Assembly: GCA_903813345.2 (NCBI GenBank)
Contig: CAIIXF020000001.1
Coordinates: 3,040,001-3,100,000 of the forward strand
Source of the DNA: Owenia fusiformis
Lineage: Eukaryota > Annelida > Polychaeta > Sabellida > Oweniidae
DNA: 60,000 nt
Direction: 5' to 3'
Below the pieces are notes generated by a model. The model made no database searches, had not been told where the DNA came from, and worked only from the letters and a program-made list of their open reading frames with translations. Positions within the stretch are counted from its first letter, which is position 1. The number at the start of each line of letters is the position of its first letter. Made by a program: the position numbers and the translations under genes. This document shows, piece by piece, positions 24,201 to 33,110 of this stretch.

Positions 24201-27200
24201 CACACATTTATAAAAGGGTGATTTTTATTTTGACAAATCAATTTCAAATTTATGGGTGAAGTTTCAGGATCTTCTATTTGTGTATAATAAGGAAAAATTG
24301 GCATCTAAATTTCCCCATAACGTAATAGCACACAGCTTGGCATATGAAATATCCTACACAAATGAAACAAAGCAGTTCTAACACAAGGATTTATATTGGC
24401 TGTTGTACATGTACTGTTTGAACGCATTCACTCCATGGATAACGTTTTCAAAATCATTATAAACGGATTACTTTATCTCAAAGACAATTTCAATAAACTG
24501 GATTTTACAGAACTCCCCTTATTTCTTAAAAATGGACTGATCCAGTTGATTCGCCTGGAGCCGCCATATTGTTTTTATACGGGATGCTTATCGGAACCCT
24601 TTAAGAAAGCAGCTCGGACTAAGAAAAGGAAAATAACAAAATTTAATGTTTAATTGCTGTCCATTTGGAATTTCAGAAAACAAAATTTGAGAAACAGAAA
24701 TATTCTATCATAAAAATTCTTATTTTTCATCCAGATTGTTCCCAACTGGACATGGTGTTGGTGATAGACACGTCACAGAGTTTACTCAAATCTACTGAAT
24801 GGGAACGGATCAGGAAAGACCCAGATAACCACCATGAGATAAAATCTGTAAATCTGATGGCTGTTAAGACATTTTTCAAACAGTTACTAGCTGCCGTCCC
24901 AATAGGTATTGTTATTTGGCATCTGGTCGTATGAACCTGTAGTTGGTTTTGGCAGTAGCTGAATTTATTAAATATACCGCGGGAGTATTGGAGAGGCATA
25001 ACTAAGGCCAAATGTATACCAAACAAGACAGTATATCTATAAATACCAAATAACATTCGGCTACGGTCTCGTCGCTAGCATTCGAATCTCCGGTTCCAAT
25101 CTAGGCTATTCATATCATGGAATAAAGGTGCAATACAAATTTGAAGGGTTCCACTTCATATTAAATATGATTTACTTTTGGGTAAGAGTCCTAAAAGCTA
25201 TACCAACGTGTACAACGAGATTTGACAGACGCAGCTCATGACTATGATCGCCGCCTATTTTAATTCAATACTAAATTTGAAAACACTATATCTCATCAAC
25301 TTTAACAAGTCCATCAACTTTTTACTGGGTTATAAAAGTTTGAGAGTAAAATATTATTATTTCATGAGATGAATCTATGCTAAAACAGAAGGTGTCCAGT
25401 AAAAGTGCTAACATGTTTATTGATGCATCTCTTATTTATTTCCATCTAGGCATGGATAAAACGAGAGTGGCCATCGTCTCATTCGATGAAGTGGTTACGA
25501 TCCACCAATACCTCGATGAAACTACGGACTATGCAGGAACAAAGGATACGTTGACAAATAGTGTCATTGATTATACAGGCGTTGGGACACGTACAGATGC
25601 AGCACTTCAATATGTTCTTAACAGGTGAGGTTAGCTGAATTAGCAACCAAAAACTAAATATCTTATCTCTGATTGATAATGATCAATGCTTGAAATTTGA
25701 TGAGTTCATAAGGGTTTTTGTGAAAACGATTCTAGGACCAATTACCCTTCGGCTGTCTTCAAAGTTAAGGTTAACTGTGTAAAAATATGCAGAGAACATC
25801 TTCTAATAACAATACAGAACACTAAAAGCAATTCAACTGACGGATTCAGTCATTAATTCCACGGCCGTTGGTATCAAAAGAAGTCGGGGGATTACCATAT
25901 ACTGTTTAGAGGAGACTTCTACCTCCACTTCCAGTTTCATTTTCATAACTTTTGATTCCCACCATGCTCTAAACGTAAAACATTTATTCTTCAGATGGAT
26001 ATTCTATTTGTTGAAGTCAAAAATAAATCCTTTAAATCAATTTAAGAATTATCACACTATGGAAAACAATCCATTCTTCTCTATGGTTGCAAAAAGTTCA
26101 ACAAAGCAAAAACACCATACGGAACATATGTTCAATGATGCATGGTTGAACACATTTGTGTTTAGGGTATTGAAAGGAGATCGTGGGGATCGTGAGGATG
26201 TAAACAACTTCATTATGATGGCGACTGATGGAGTTGCGTTTCCATGTTGCACGGCTGGCTGCTGCATGAGTAGCACGGGAAACAACACATGTCCAAGAAC
26301 TGACTACCCATGTATCTCCAAGAGTGAAGCCATAAAGGTGAGTCCTTTTCGTTCTCAGAATATACTAGATTACTTCAATCACAATGTTATCCGAATTTAG
26401 TCTAATTCGAACATCCACAATTCATCATATATCAGATATTGTTTAAGAATTATTGGACAACCCTTTCATAACAACTTTTTCCAGGATGTGAAACTTGCTG
26501 CTCATGAACTGAAAGAGAATTGGAGAAATGATGTCTACATACTTGCGCTTCCAAACAAACCCGATCGAGAAGATAACTCAGCTAAGAAACAAATGCAAAA
26601 GAGAATAGGTTTGTATGCTTATATATTATATATTATTATATGAAGGTAGCAAAATTGATTTCTTTTTATGGAACATACCTGTAAAATTGTTAAATATGAA
26701 GATGGCTTTTGTGCGGAGAAGGTAATTCATTTACAACCTGTGATATTGATTTTCGTGTATTAATTTTGTATTTTCTATTGTAAACAGTGGTTAATAAGCC
26801 CAGTGTGGGCTAGGTAAAATTGAAATTAATTTTGTATATTTTATAATTGAATTGTAAGACTAACCACTATAAATAAATAATTAAACTAAACTAAACTATA
26901 TAAATACTGAAACATATTTGCGAAGTCAAAGAACTTTATGAAAGATTTTTTGTACATTTTTTGAAATTTTATTGTTTATTGACCAAACATCTCTTAACAA
27001 GGCAAAATAACTTTAATCAATGTGTCTAATACTCGTTATGTATACCAACAGCAATGTCCTTATATGAGGCACTTGTAAGAAATACAGCTACCGACATCAA
27101 AACACTGGAACAGTTCAATGAGTTGGAAAACATCGTGAAAGAGATGATCAACAGAGTTTGTGCAGCTGCTGATGGCCTCTGTAAGTAAATTATGTGTCAT

Positions 27201-27423
27201 GAGCCTCAATGCATACAGCGCATGTAAACCCTTATTCTAGCATTAAGATTTATTTTATTTTTTATTTTAACAGTTTTTCGACGTAATCCAAGAAACGGAT
27301 TGTAGTGAATAAAACCAGGCATAAAAAATTATTGTGTGCACCATCCACAGATACATAAAAATTACAAAAATCCAGTAATACGGTATTCTATACTTTTCAG
27401 TTTTGTCTGCTCCGGTTCCTTAA
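6236..27423 (+). CDS. Secreted alpha-carbonic-anhydrase-like protein fused to two VWA domains (18 coding exons, 751 aa)
   Basis: Coding exons by splice site and phase: 6236-6281, 6536-6556, 6732-6896, 8214-8347, 8764-8868, 9087-9153, 18838-18998, 19487-19631, 20881-21016, 22459-22605, 22930-23054, 23772-23981, 24735-24905, 25450-25624, 26166-26337, 26485-26608, 27052-27180, 27401-27423 (TAA). They sum to 2256 nt and every junction keeps frame, which strongly supports the model. Domains: signal peptide at residues 1-14 (MILLILAVLPLVNS); carbonic-anhydrase fold at about 17-270; VWA1 at about 283-485; VWA2 at about 488-745. The protein is predicted to be secreted. The enzyme domain has lost several catalytic residues (see the domain entry), whereas both VWA metal sites look complete, so a binding or matrix role is more likely than CO2 hydration. 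An acceptor just before the ATG shows that the 5' UTR is spliced. The 9.7 kb intron 6 and several other introns hold transposons. A paralog ends at 774. Confidence 0.9.
7335..7400. repeat. Perfect 33-bp tandem duplication
   Basis: The unit beginning GGAATCGGGCGCTTCTATAC occurs at 7335 and again at 7368, with no mismatch across 33 bases. It lies inside the intron 3 foldback element and keeps an ORF open only by chance. Confidence 0.85.
7870..7965. repeat. Dispersed repeat, copy 1 (second copy near 53280-53370)
   Basis: The stretch around TTTCTTGCTAAGTTCCATTA and GGTCCTTTCCCTTTTGGCAC has a close relative at 53280-53370 (TTTCTTGCTAGGTTCTATTA, GGTCTTTTCCCTCTGGCAAC). It is part of an interspersed family whose full unit I could not delimit. 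Confidence 0.5.
10724..10855. repeat. ATTGY-type satellite, segment 1
   Basis: A degenerate 5-bp based array with ATTGT, ATTGC and ACTGC words. It follows module A and is cut by the nested insertion at 10856. Its order of variants matches 16405-16536 almost base for base. Confidence 0.85.
10856..13705 (-). mobile_element. Nested copy of the satellite-bearing element (2850 bp, B-satellite-A orientation)
   Basis: It starts TACGGAAAGCTATAGGGGAC and ends with the inverse of the module A end (TTTCGCTTTCCGTA). It is flanked by ATATTG at 10850-10855 and 13706-13711. The flanks read together recreate the uninterrupted satellite seen at 16531-16536, so this is a genuine insertion into the outer copy's satellite with a 6-bp target duplication. 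It runs opposite to the outer copy. Internal satellite: 11471-12717. Confidence 0.82.
11471..12717. repeat. ATTGY-type satellite, segment 2 (complementary strand)
   Basis: Read on the plus strand it is CAAT-rich (CAATACAATGCAGTG words), the reverse complement of the other segments, because it belongs to the inverted nested copy. Near module B the units carry a TGATG variant about every 25 bp; the rest is more irregular. Long ORFs on both strands are a by-product of the stop-poor pentamer. Confidence 0.88.
13706..15413. repeat. ATTGY-type satellite, segment 3
   Basis: It continues segment 1 after the nested insertion. The first bases match the continuation seen at 16531. The last roughly 230 bp show the CATCATATTGCAC variant typical of the end next to module B, so segment 3 nearly reaches the outer copy's right end before the next module A starts. 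Confidence 0.88.
15414..18500 (+). mobile_element. Third copy of the element (A-satellite-B orientation), sharing the outer right end
   Basis: It begins TACGGAAAGCGAAAAGGGGA right after satellite ending TATTGC, and ends at the outer right terminus. Module A is 15414-16404, satellite 16405-17957, module B (inverted) 17958-18500. TATTGC is not repeated at 18501, where CTATAC occurs instead. The right end of this copy or of the outer copy has therefore been lost, most simply by recombination between homologous satellites or by assembly collapse. Confidence 0.7.
16405..17957. repeat. ATTGY-type satellite, segment 4
   Basis: An uninterrupted array between module A (15414) and inverted module B (17958). 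It includes the empty site ATATTG at 16531-16536 that corresponds to the nested insertion, and ends with CATCATATT units of about 25 bp. Confidence 0.88.
19089..19376. mobile_element. Foldback MITE with mariner-type CAGGGTGTCCC ends, intron 7
   Basis: 288 bp flanked by TA (19087-19088, 19377-19378). The two halves pair almost throughout: CAGGGTGTCCCGAAAGTATG at the left and its near-inverse at 19357-19376. The TA duplication and CAGGGTG ends fit a Tc1/mariner-type non-autonomous element. Confidence 0.8.
19729..20815. mobile_element. Mariner-like element with long (about 200 bp) inverted repeats, intron 8
   Basis: It starts CGAGGGGTGATCAATAAGTA at 19729 and ends with the inverse at 20815, flanked by TA on both sides. 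The inverted arms run to about 19930 and from about 20615. A decayed transposase lies between them at 20103-20393. The TA duplication and transposase remnant place it in the Tc1/mariner group. Confidence 0.82.
20103..20393 (+). pseudogene. Mariner-type transposase remnant
   Basis: The frame contains HMDNSPAHIS and, about 34 residues later, PYCPDLLTCDLF. These correspond to the second and third catalytic aspartate blocks of the mariner DDE transposase family. The first catalytic block and the DNA-binding N-terminus are missing, so it cannot make an active enzyme. Confidence 0.75.
20881..23981 (+). other. VWA domain 1, exons 9-12
   Basis: Exons 20881-21016, 22459-22605, 22930-23054 and 23772-23981 encode residues 282-487. 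VFFVIDESCS (286-295) supplies the DxSxS MIDAS motif (D291, S293, S295). RTHTSQALKF (363-372) matches the MIDAS threonine segment. DVMIIITDGTS (400-410) supplies the second aspartate (D407). ALAEAAKLRARGVEIYTIG is the usual helix and strand following it. All metal-coordinating positions of a VWA/integrin-I-type fold are present, so divalent-cation-dependent ligand binding is plausible. The introns within this domain carry an antisense LINE remnant at 21480-22102. Confidence 0.88.
21480..22102 (-). pseudogene. LINE remnant: C-terminal part of a reverse-transcriptase polyprotein
   Basis: A 201-codon minus-strand frame with LRINTGEWEG, RFCESCYEEIETLEHFVLKC and a trailing helix. This is the zinc-ribbon-like C-terminus common in mollusc non-LTR retrotransposons. 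The catalytic reverse-transcriptase region is absent, as expected of 5' truncation. A 12-bp unit is tandemly duplicated (VRLMVRLMVG), so the copy is drifting. It lies antisense in intron 9 of the carbonic-anhydrase/VWA gene. Confidence 0.72.
24735..27180 (+). other. VWA domain 2, exons 13-17, with a cysteine-rich insertion
   Basis: Exons 24735-24905, 25450-25624, 26166-26337, 26485-26608 and 27052-27180 encode residues 488-744. DMVLVIDTSQS (493-503) gives D499, S501 and S503. VGTRTDAAL (589-597) gives the MIDAS threonine. FIMMATDGVAF (618-628) gives D624. Directly after it comes a loop with six cysteines (C630, C631, C635, C636, C645, C652) containing CCTAGCC. This loop is absent from VWA1, where the equivalent segment is short. 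The next exon resumes the fold with NWRNDVYILALPN. The domain is the part shared with the upstream paralog ending at 774. Confidence 0.88.
26790..26900 (+). repeat. Possible LINE 3' end fragment
   Basis: A GC-richer start (AAGCCCAGTGTGGGCTAGG) runs into AATAAATAATTAAACTAAAC, resembling a retroposon tail, inside intron 16. No coding part is present. Confidence 0.3.
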
Positions 27424-28217
27424 AATGATTTACAGCGCTTGGTATGGCTATGAGACGGTGGCGAAGAGTAATGGACCAACCTTACAACTTGTTATTTACT
27501 CAGTAAAAAAACTTATTGACAATTATTTGAAACTTGTCAACTTGTGTTGTTAAATATACAGACACTATCTCTATGTGGCATCGTTCAGTTTTAATCCACT
27601 TAAAAGATTTGGAAATCAAGTACCATCTCTTAGATACCGAACATGAATGAAAAAATCACTTAATTTACAGTTATTTGCTAATGTACTGGTCCCTATCTGG
27701 TTACATCTTTATGGCAAAATTGATGAATTTCCTTTAAAGTGTGGGCCTGACCCGGCTACGTATAGCACAGAGTTTATACTGGCGGATTAGACTAGTTCAT
27801 TTTTATATGTGTGTGAAAGCTTTCTCTTATTTGCGTTTTTTCGTTTAGTACGTTTTTTTATAATTGCCGAGGTCTTATAACCGGGATAAAACAATGATTA
27901 TCGTTGACTGCCCACACACAAAACATACGTTGAGTGAACAGTGTTATTACAAACAACAGGCTTTAGAGTACAAAGCGTAGTGTGATAATAAGCTGTACAC
28001 TACCACTGCTGCATGTACATATTACTAATTTACTTGTTGTTGTGTTTGTCACCTTTAAATTTTACATTTCAAAATTGTCATTTTACATGTCATAATTTGT
28101 TGGTTTCATTCGTTTAGTCAATCAAAACATTGTAAAACAATAGATTGTCTGTTACGTACAATCAATTTTGTTCAGTTTTGATTAGTTGTCAGAATAAAGT
28201 TACGTTCATCTGAATCC
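27424..28217 (+). other. Probable 3' UTR and poly(A) signal of the carbonic-anhydrase/VWA gene
   Basis: No ORF of note follows the TAA at 27421-27423. The first AATAAA hexamer is at 28193-28198, which would give a 3' UTR of about 0.8 kb. The assignment rests on position alone. Confidence 0.4.
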
Positions 28218-28499
28218 ATGTATCAAAACAAAAATCCTATTTTCACTTCAAAATACTTCAGAGATGAAGGCTCGGAATTTTCACATGCAATAACTTATTG
28301 TCGTATTCTTTATTTTATCTTCTCGATAGTAGCATTTAGTCGCACATTTGATGCCAGGTCACCTTGTCGCGTACCTCTTGGTGAACCCCACATTTATGTG
28401 TGTACTCATGGAAGTAAATTCCCCGGCTACATGTGTAGCCGAGAGCCACAAACTTTTCAACAGGTTCGAAATGACCAATTTCTCTCATATATACTCTAA
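28218..28499 (+). other. Uncertain cysteine-containing ORF, possible exon
   Basis: A 93-codon frame with a hydrophobic stretch (ILYFIFSIVAFS) followed by RTFDARSPCRVPLGEP, YVCTHGSKFPGYMC and REPQTFQQ. This resembles a signal peptide followed by a short secreted Cys motif. There is no strong splice donor after it and I recognise no family. It could be chance. Confidence 0.2.
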
Positions 28500-28736
28500 A
28501 TATTTTATTATTTAGCACCTACAAAGTATTGCTAATAACCATATGTAATTTCAATAAGGAAACTTATGTGGCTACATATAAATTCAATATCAACACTAGC
28601 TGTTCTCTCAACACGTCCTGGCTTACATTGTGGTGCAGACTGTGTGGTGACAAACCCTGGATTTTCGCTATTTATAGTTTATCAACACCTGGACGCATGC
28701 GCATTTTATAGTTTATCGGGCACTTTAAGGAAAAGT

Positions 28737-29063
28737 AAGCTTTTTATTATTATCATTTTCACGAACAAAGAAGTTGATTTGTATCCTAATATTTTACCTG
28801 TATGTTAATAGAAATTCGGTTATTGAAAAGCTAGTCTTTCACGTGCAAATGTCTATCATCTCCAATAATCGAGTAAGAATTCCCACACTTAGATAACCTG
28901 AACGTCATCGGGTGAATGTTGCATTGCTAACGCGAGGGGTTCTTACTCGTTTATTGGAGCCCTTGGATGTATCAGTAACCGGATGTCACTATTAGCATAC
29001 GGATAAAATATTTGGATACAAATCAACCTCTTTGTTGGTGAAAATGATGATAATAAAGACGCT
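28737..29063. mobile_element. Foldback MITE (about 330 bp)
   Basis: The left arm (TTTATTATTATCATTTTCAC, then TTGATTTGTATCC) pairs with the right arm (GGATACAAATCAA, then GTGAAAATGATGATAATAAA), with roughly 75-bp arms and a further inner pair around TCGAGTAAGAA. No ORF of note. Confidence 0.7.
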
Positions 29064-29570
29064 TGCAAATTTTCTTTATCGGAAATTTATCCATTTTGTT
29101 AAAAAGACGTGAAACATTGGTGTATTAATTAAGATCAGAGTCCAAATTGTGAACGAAGTCTCGGTCGGAAGAAGGCCTAATTATGAATTCTGGGGTACCC
29201 CTCCCCAGTGTATTATCTGTTATCTTTATAAAGAATTCTGAGCCACCCCTCCCCTTCTTGAGGGCATACTAGAAAATCCTAGTAAAACATAAAAACAGGA
29301 CATATTTTTCTAAAATTCGGAATTGTTTGGAAAGAAATCGGCGTGAAAATCGATGTTCATTTTCTGAAAAATCTTGAGAAAATTGGAATGTCTGAAATAT
29401 ATGGAAAAATTTGTTCCAAAAAATCAGGAGTAAACTAAAAAAAACTAAATCGACACCTTGAAATGAATAGGGAGGAAATCTCTAATTTTCTAAAAATCGG
29501 GGTTGTTTGGAAAAATCTGTGAAAGTCGAGGTTCATTCAGAACTTCTAAATAAAAAACTCGGGGTTACTG

Positions 29571-29650
29571 TTATTTATTTATTTATTTGCCAAACACTTT
29601 TTAATCAGTGGCACAATGGAAAATTCCAGTGCGGCAGTACATAAAACAAA
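29571..29650 (-). repeat. Possible retroposon 3' tail on the minus strand
   Basis: TTATTTATTTATTTATTTG followed by GCCAAACACTTTTTAATCAG reads, in reverse, as a short 3' UTR ending in (AAAT)n, a common LINE/SINE tail form. No coding portion was found next to it. Confidence 0.35.
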
Positions 29651-30044
29651 TACATATAGGGTGTCCGGAAGGTAAAGATACGAATACTCTAATTTTAAGA
29701 GATTTAGGAGTTTTGCAATGAAATTGCTACAGATTGTAGAGAAACATTATTACAATGTGTCTACCAACTCTCGTCGCATATAGTCTAAACCGGTTAAAGT
29801 TACAGTAGTAATATTAATATTAATATTAAAAGTTAATATAGTATTTTCTACCTAAATACATGACTATTGGAAGTCTTTTCTGTATCTAAACAAACTGAGT
29901 GTCTCGAGCAGACACGTGTGAGGATTATACACAAGGATATTTTCCATGGAGGCGACAAATGATGGTTTTGTGCACTTTTTATAACTTTCATATGTTTCCA
30001 ATATGGCGGCGCCCTCGGAAAGAAAAGCTTGAGTTTGTTATTGA

Positions 30045-31246
30045 ATGGACTTTAGGCTACGTAGAATGGATAATACCGGACCTACCATGGATGTTCCGCC
30101 CCCATACATGATGGATATTGAAGAAAGCGTTCAGTTCTTTCTCCAAAAAATTGACTGGGAGCCAAAGGATAACATTGTTGAATCTTTGAGTGATGAGTTT
30201 GACGAGGGTCAACTGTGTGAAACGAGGGAAACCCTTTTGAAGGCTGCGCAAGCTGAATGGCAAACAAAGGTTGGTAATAAGTCTATTGTTTTTGGACTGA
30301 AATTACGCAGAGGAGCCGACAAGCTGAAGGCGATATGCCGGGATGTATTCGATTTGTATAGATATTGTGCCGATTTTGACTCATCATCATTCCCACGATC
30401 TGTCCTCAATGCTTCGACAATCTCTGCGATAGAAACTTTTGTTCAAAAAGACACGGTAAATGATGACAACGGTGCCGATGCAGTTAAAACGATAGCTCCG
30501 TTGGGTGTTAATGGCCTTAAGGAACATTATATTACATTAGTCAACAAAATAAAGGAACTTGAAATCGCCTTCGCTGAGCTAAAAACCAGAGGGTCACAGT
30601 GACATGTTCTGTTTGTAAACATGAATGCCTGCTGGGCAATATCAATAAGGCTAATAATGAACACACAGCAGCACAGATTGACGTGGGATTAAAGCCGACT
30701 GACTGTGAAAACAGTACATCTACTCAAATGCCCAGTGTCGTGAGTATTTCTGATAATTATAGCTCCGACTCAAACAATCGTAAACCCTCTGTTAAGACAG
30801 CTACGTCGCCAAGTAATACATTAACAAAACCCGCAGCTACAAGTAATTGTGCAACGTTGAATGTTCCTCCTATTATGACCACCAGTAGTGTTTCTGATTG
30901 CTCTACGACAGTTGCATCAATTCCCGTGGATCCAATAAAGTTCCCGCCGCTTGTGGCTTCAAAACCGAAACTGATTGACTCCTCGACGTCTCCTCCACCC
31001 TGTTCCCTCGCCATCCCTCCAACCAAACCCCAACCTAAGGGGGCTAGGGAGATATCGAAGTCTAGCAATGGCGGGCGTGGAACTGCAACGATTAAGAAAT
31101 TATGTGGAGTCAAAAATGAGTCATCGCGTATAGTGTACTTGGAGAACATCTCGCAAGATATTGAGGATTCAGATGAGACCACGAAGGATCTAGTGCTCAA
31201 ATATGCTCATAACAGAATCTTAAGAGGTTCTGGACAAATCTTTTGA
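30045..31246 (+). pseudogene. LINE ORF1-like coding remnant in two overlapping frames
   Basis: The first frame (30045-30602) encodes a helical region ending in a likely coiled coil (LVNKIKELEIAFAEL). The second, shifted by one base, is open from 30578 to 31246 and begins around CSVCKHEC, continues through a Ser/Thr/Pro-rich stretch, and ends with RIVYLENISQDIEDSDE. The last block resembles the folded C-terminal part of ORF1 proteins of mollusc and other invertebrate non-LTR retrotransposons, a recollection of family style rather than a search result. A one-base indel in a decaying copy is the simplest account of the frame break. The copy stops short of any endonuclease or reverse transcriptase, where the repeat region at 31.3 kb begins. 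An unrelated single-exon host gene is the alternative. Confidence 0.45.
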
Positions 31247-31429
31247 TTCTGGACTTGTCATATTTTTTTTCAACGAAATCACATCCAAGGGTTGGATTTT
31301 TATTAGCTATTTAGAGAGTGAGTCCTGCCTAGTATTAATTTCAATAAAAAAAGTTAAAATAGAACCCTATTTGAGAGTCAATCTAATACTTACATTACAT
31401 TGATAAAAGGCAAATCCTGAAATATTTTT

Positions 31430-31745
31430 AAGTGCATTTTTTATGAAATATTATCCAAGTATTTAGATGAAAGGGTCTTATTTAAATACAAATCATAACA
31501 TGAAGATATTTTTCATGTAACAATTTTTAATGAAATTCAGTTAAAGGGTCAAGATAAAACGAGGTAATTTAGGTGAAAACCCTTACATGATGATGTGTTT
31601 TCATAGCTTCTTTCATAAAATTCCATCAAGGGGTGAAGATAAAATGATCGAATTTAAGTGATTTATGGATCACGAGAATATGTTTTCTTGGATATTTTCT
31701 ATGAAATCCCATCCAATGGTCAAGGTAAAATTTTGATTTTGATTT
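31430..31745. repeat. Diverged tandem repeat of about 100 bp
   Basis: Units share the pattern TATGAAATTCCATCAAGGG, then AAGATAAAA, then AATTTAAGTGA, three or more times. Related units occur next to the gap (40081-40183, inverted) and near 40870-40960. Confidence 0.6.
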
Positions 31746-31944
31746 GGTATATTTGGTCACGTGTTCGAAAGATCCATATAAGGCCCGTAGAACCATATAG
31801 GAACGTCATTTTGAATGTCACGTGATAGATCCATATATGGGTTTTAGAACCATTTCGGGAAAGATGAGGGGAAGCCCCTGACACCTGTTTCACGATTTTA
31901 TCCGAACGTTGTTCGGATCATTTCGGTTTTTATGCACTTCATTA

Positions 31945-32335
31945 TTCTACCGAAGTTTGCCGATTTGATTCGTCGTATTTCGGAATCCTGGTGACAATTT
32001 TATACTCCACTTGGAGTATTTTTGATCTACTTCTTATGACGAAAATTCCCGAACCTTGTTCGGATTAATCCGAATTTTCTGACCTACTTTATCTTCCGAG
32101 ATTTAACGAGTTAACATTCGTCTCATTTCGGAATCCTGGCGACAATTTTATACTCCATTGGGGTATTTTTGATCTACTTCTTATGACGAATATTCCCGAA
32201 CCTTGTTCGGATTAATCCGGATTTTCTGACCTACTTTATCTACCGAGATTTAACGAGTTAACATTCGTCTCATTTCGGAATCCTGGTGACAATTTTATAC
32301 TCCATTGGAGTATTTTTGATCTACTTTTTCTGGAT
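31945..32335. repeat. Tandem units of 147 bp inside the left foldback arm
   Basis: The landmark TTAACATTCGTCTCATTTCG occurs at 32111 and 32258, with a partial earlier unit upstream. Each unit contains CCGAACCTTGTTCGGATTAA and ATACTCCATTGGAGTATTTT, themselves near-palindromic. The right arm has the same units inverted at about 39440-39830. Confidence 0.8.
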
Positions 32336-32505
32336 TTTGCTCTACTTATTATAGTTTGACAACAAGCAAATCAAAAAATTTGACATGAATGGGTCTCGAT
32401 CGACTAACCTACAGCGTGGAAGCTAGGCACGTAGCCCATGAGGCCAAAGTGTTACCGATATAAAAGAACAAAAGTATTATATATTTATACCGAGCGTCAA
32501 TAACG

Positions 32506-32976
32506 CAGATGCGAGTAGGTAGTTACCAGTTTCGCCACCAGGTGGCTCGTTCGGGTCAGATAACATGGCGGGTATAGTAGAAAGTTCCCTTTAACTTAAA
32601 TTACGTCTATTTTAGTGGTTCAATTTTTATATAACCCTTATGTATCTAATAGTTGTACAAATTAAAATATGTCCAGGAAAAGAAAATGTTATCTGTCCAA
32701 TACAAGAAAAGATATTTCACTTTTTGTGATTTTGTAACATGGGCTCTATGGAGAATCAACCCGAACTGGAAGTCACACTTTCAAAAATAATTAAATTTTC
32801 AAACTTGATAAACAATCACATTTTCAAAAAAAATTAGTTTTCAAAGTTGATAAACAATTTTCGAAACCATATTTCTAGATGTACTTTTACATGTAGATTT
32901 CAAATATGACATCACTTTGTCTGTATTTTGAATATTTAATGACGTAAATCAAGATTATTTCTATTCGCATCTAGTC
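32506..32976. mobile_element. Repeat element inserted in the left foldback arm, family copy 1
   Basis: It starts AGATGCGAGTAGGTAG and ends near TTCGCATCT, so the ends are short inverted repeats. The right foldback arm lacks it: the flanking sequences join there directly at about 39295. The first roughly 240 bp match the inverse of 34490-34740 and 45735-45970. Confidence 0.6.
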
Positions 32977-33038
32977 TATTCAAAATGATCTTCACTTTTG
33001 ACTCCACGTAAATACAACTCGTCAGTATCCAGAATAGG

Positions 33039-33110
33039 TGAACGCCTATGGCGCTAGTGAATAACCAAGCTTCAGGTCAGTGGTTCGTATCCCTCCGTGA
33101 TATACTATTT
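33039..33110 (+). repeat. tRNA-like SINE head (candidate)
   Basis: GGTGAACGCCTATGGCGCTA followed about 40 bp later by GGTTCGTATCC resembles the A and B boxes of a tRNA-derived Pol III promoter. It does not fold into an obvious full tRNA by eye, so a SINE head is more likely than a tRNA gene. Confidence 0.35.

Larger units (their letters stand above)
31600..33013. mobile_element. Large foldback structure, left arm
   Basis: This segment is the inverse of 39250-40183. Landmarks include GACACCTGTTTCACGATTTT (inverse near 39897), the 147-bp tandem units and AAGCTAGGCACGTAGCCCAT (inverse near 39361). The arm carries an extra segment of about 480 bp (32496-32985) that is missing from the right arm and contains a separate repeat element. 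Similarity to the right arm resumes briefly at 32985-33013. Confidence 0.8.

Noticed and set aside
24396-24653. 85-codon ORF in the intron before VWA2
   Set aside because: No splice sites or domain fit, and it is bypassed by the phase-consistent exons at 23772 and 24735.
30757-31200. Minus-strand ORF of 147 codons
   Set aside because: Antisense of the Ser/Thr/Pro-rich ORF1-like frame; composition mirrors it.
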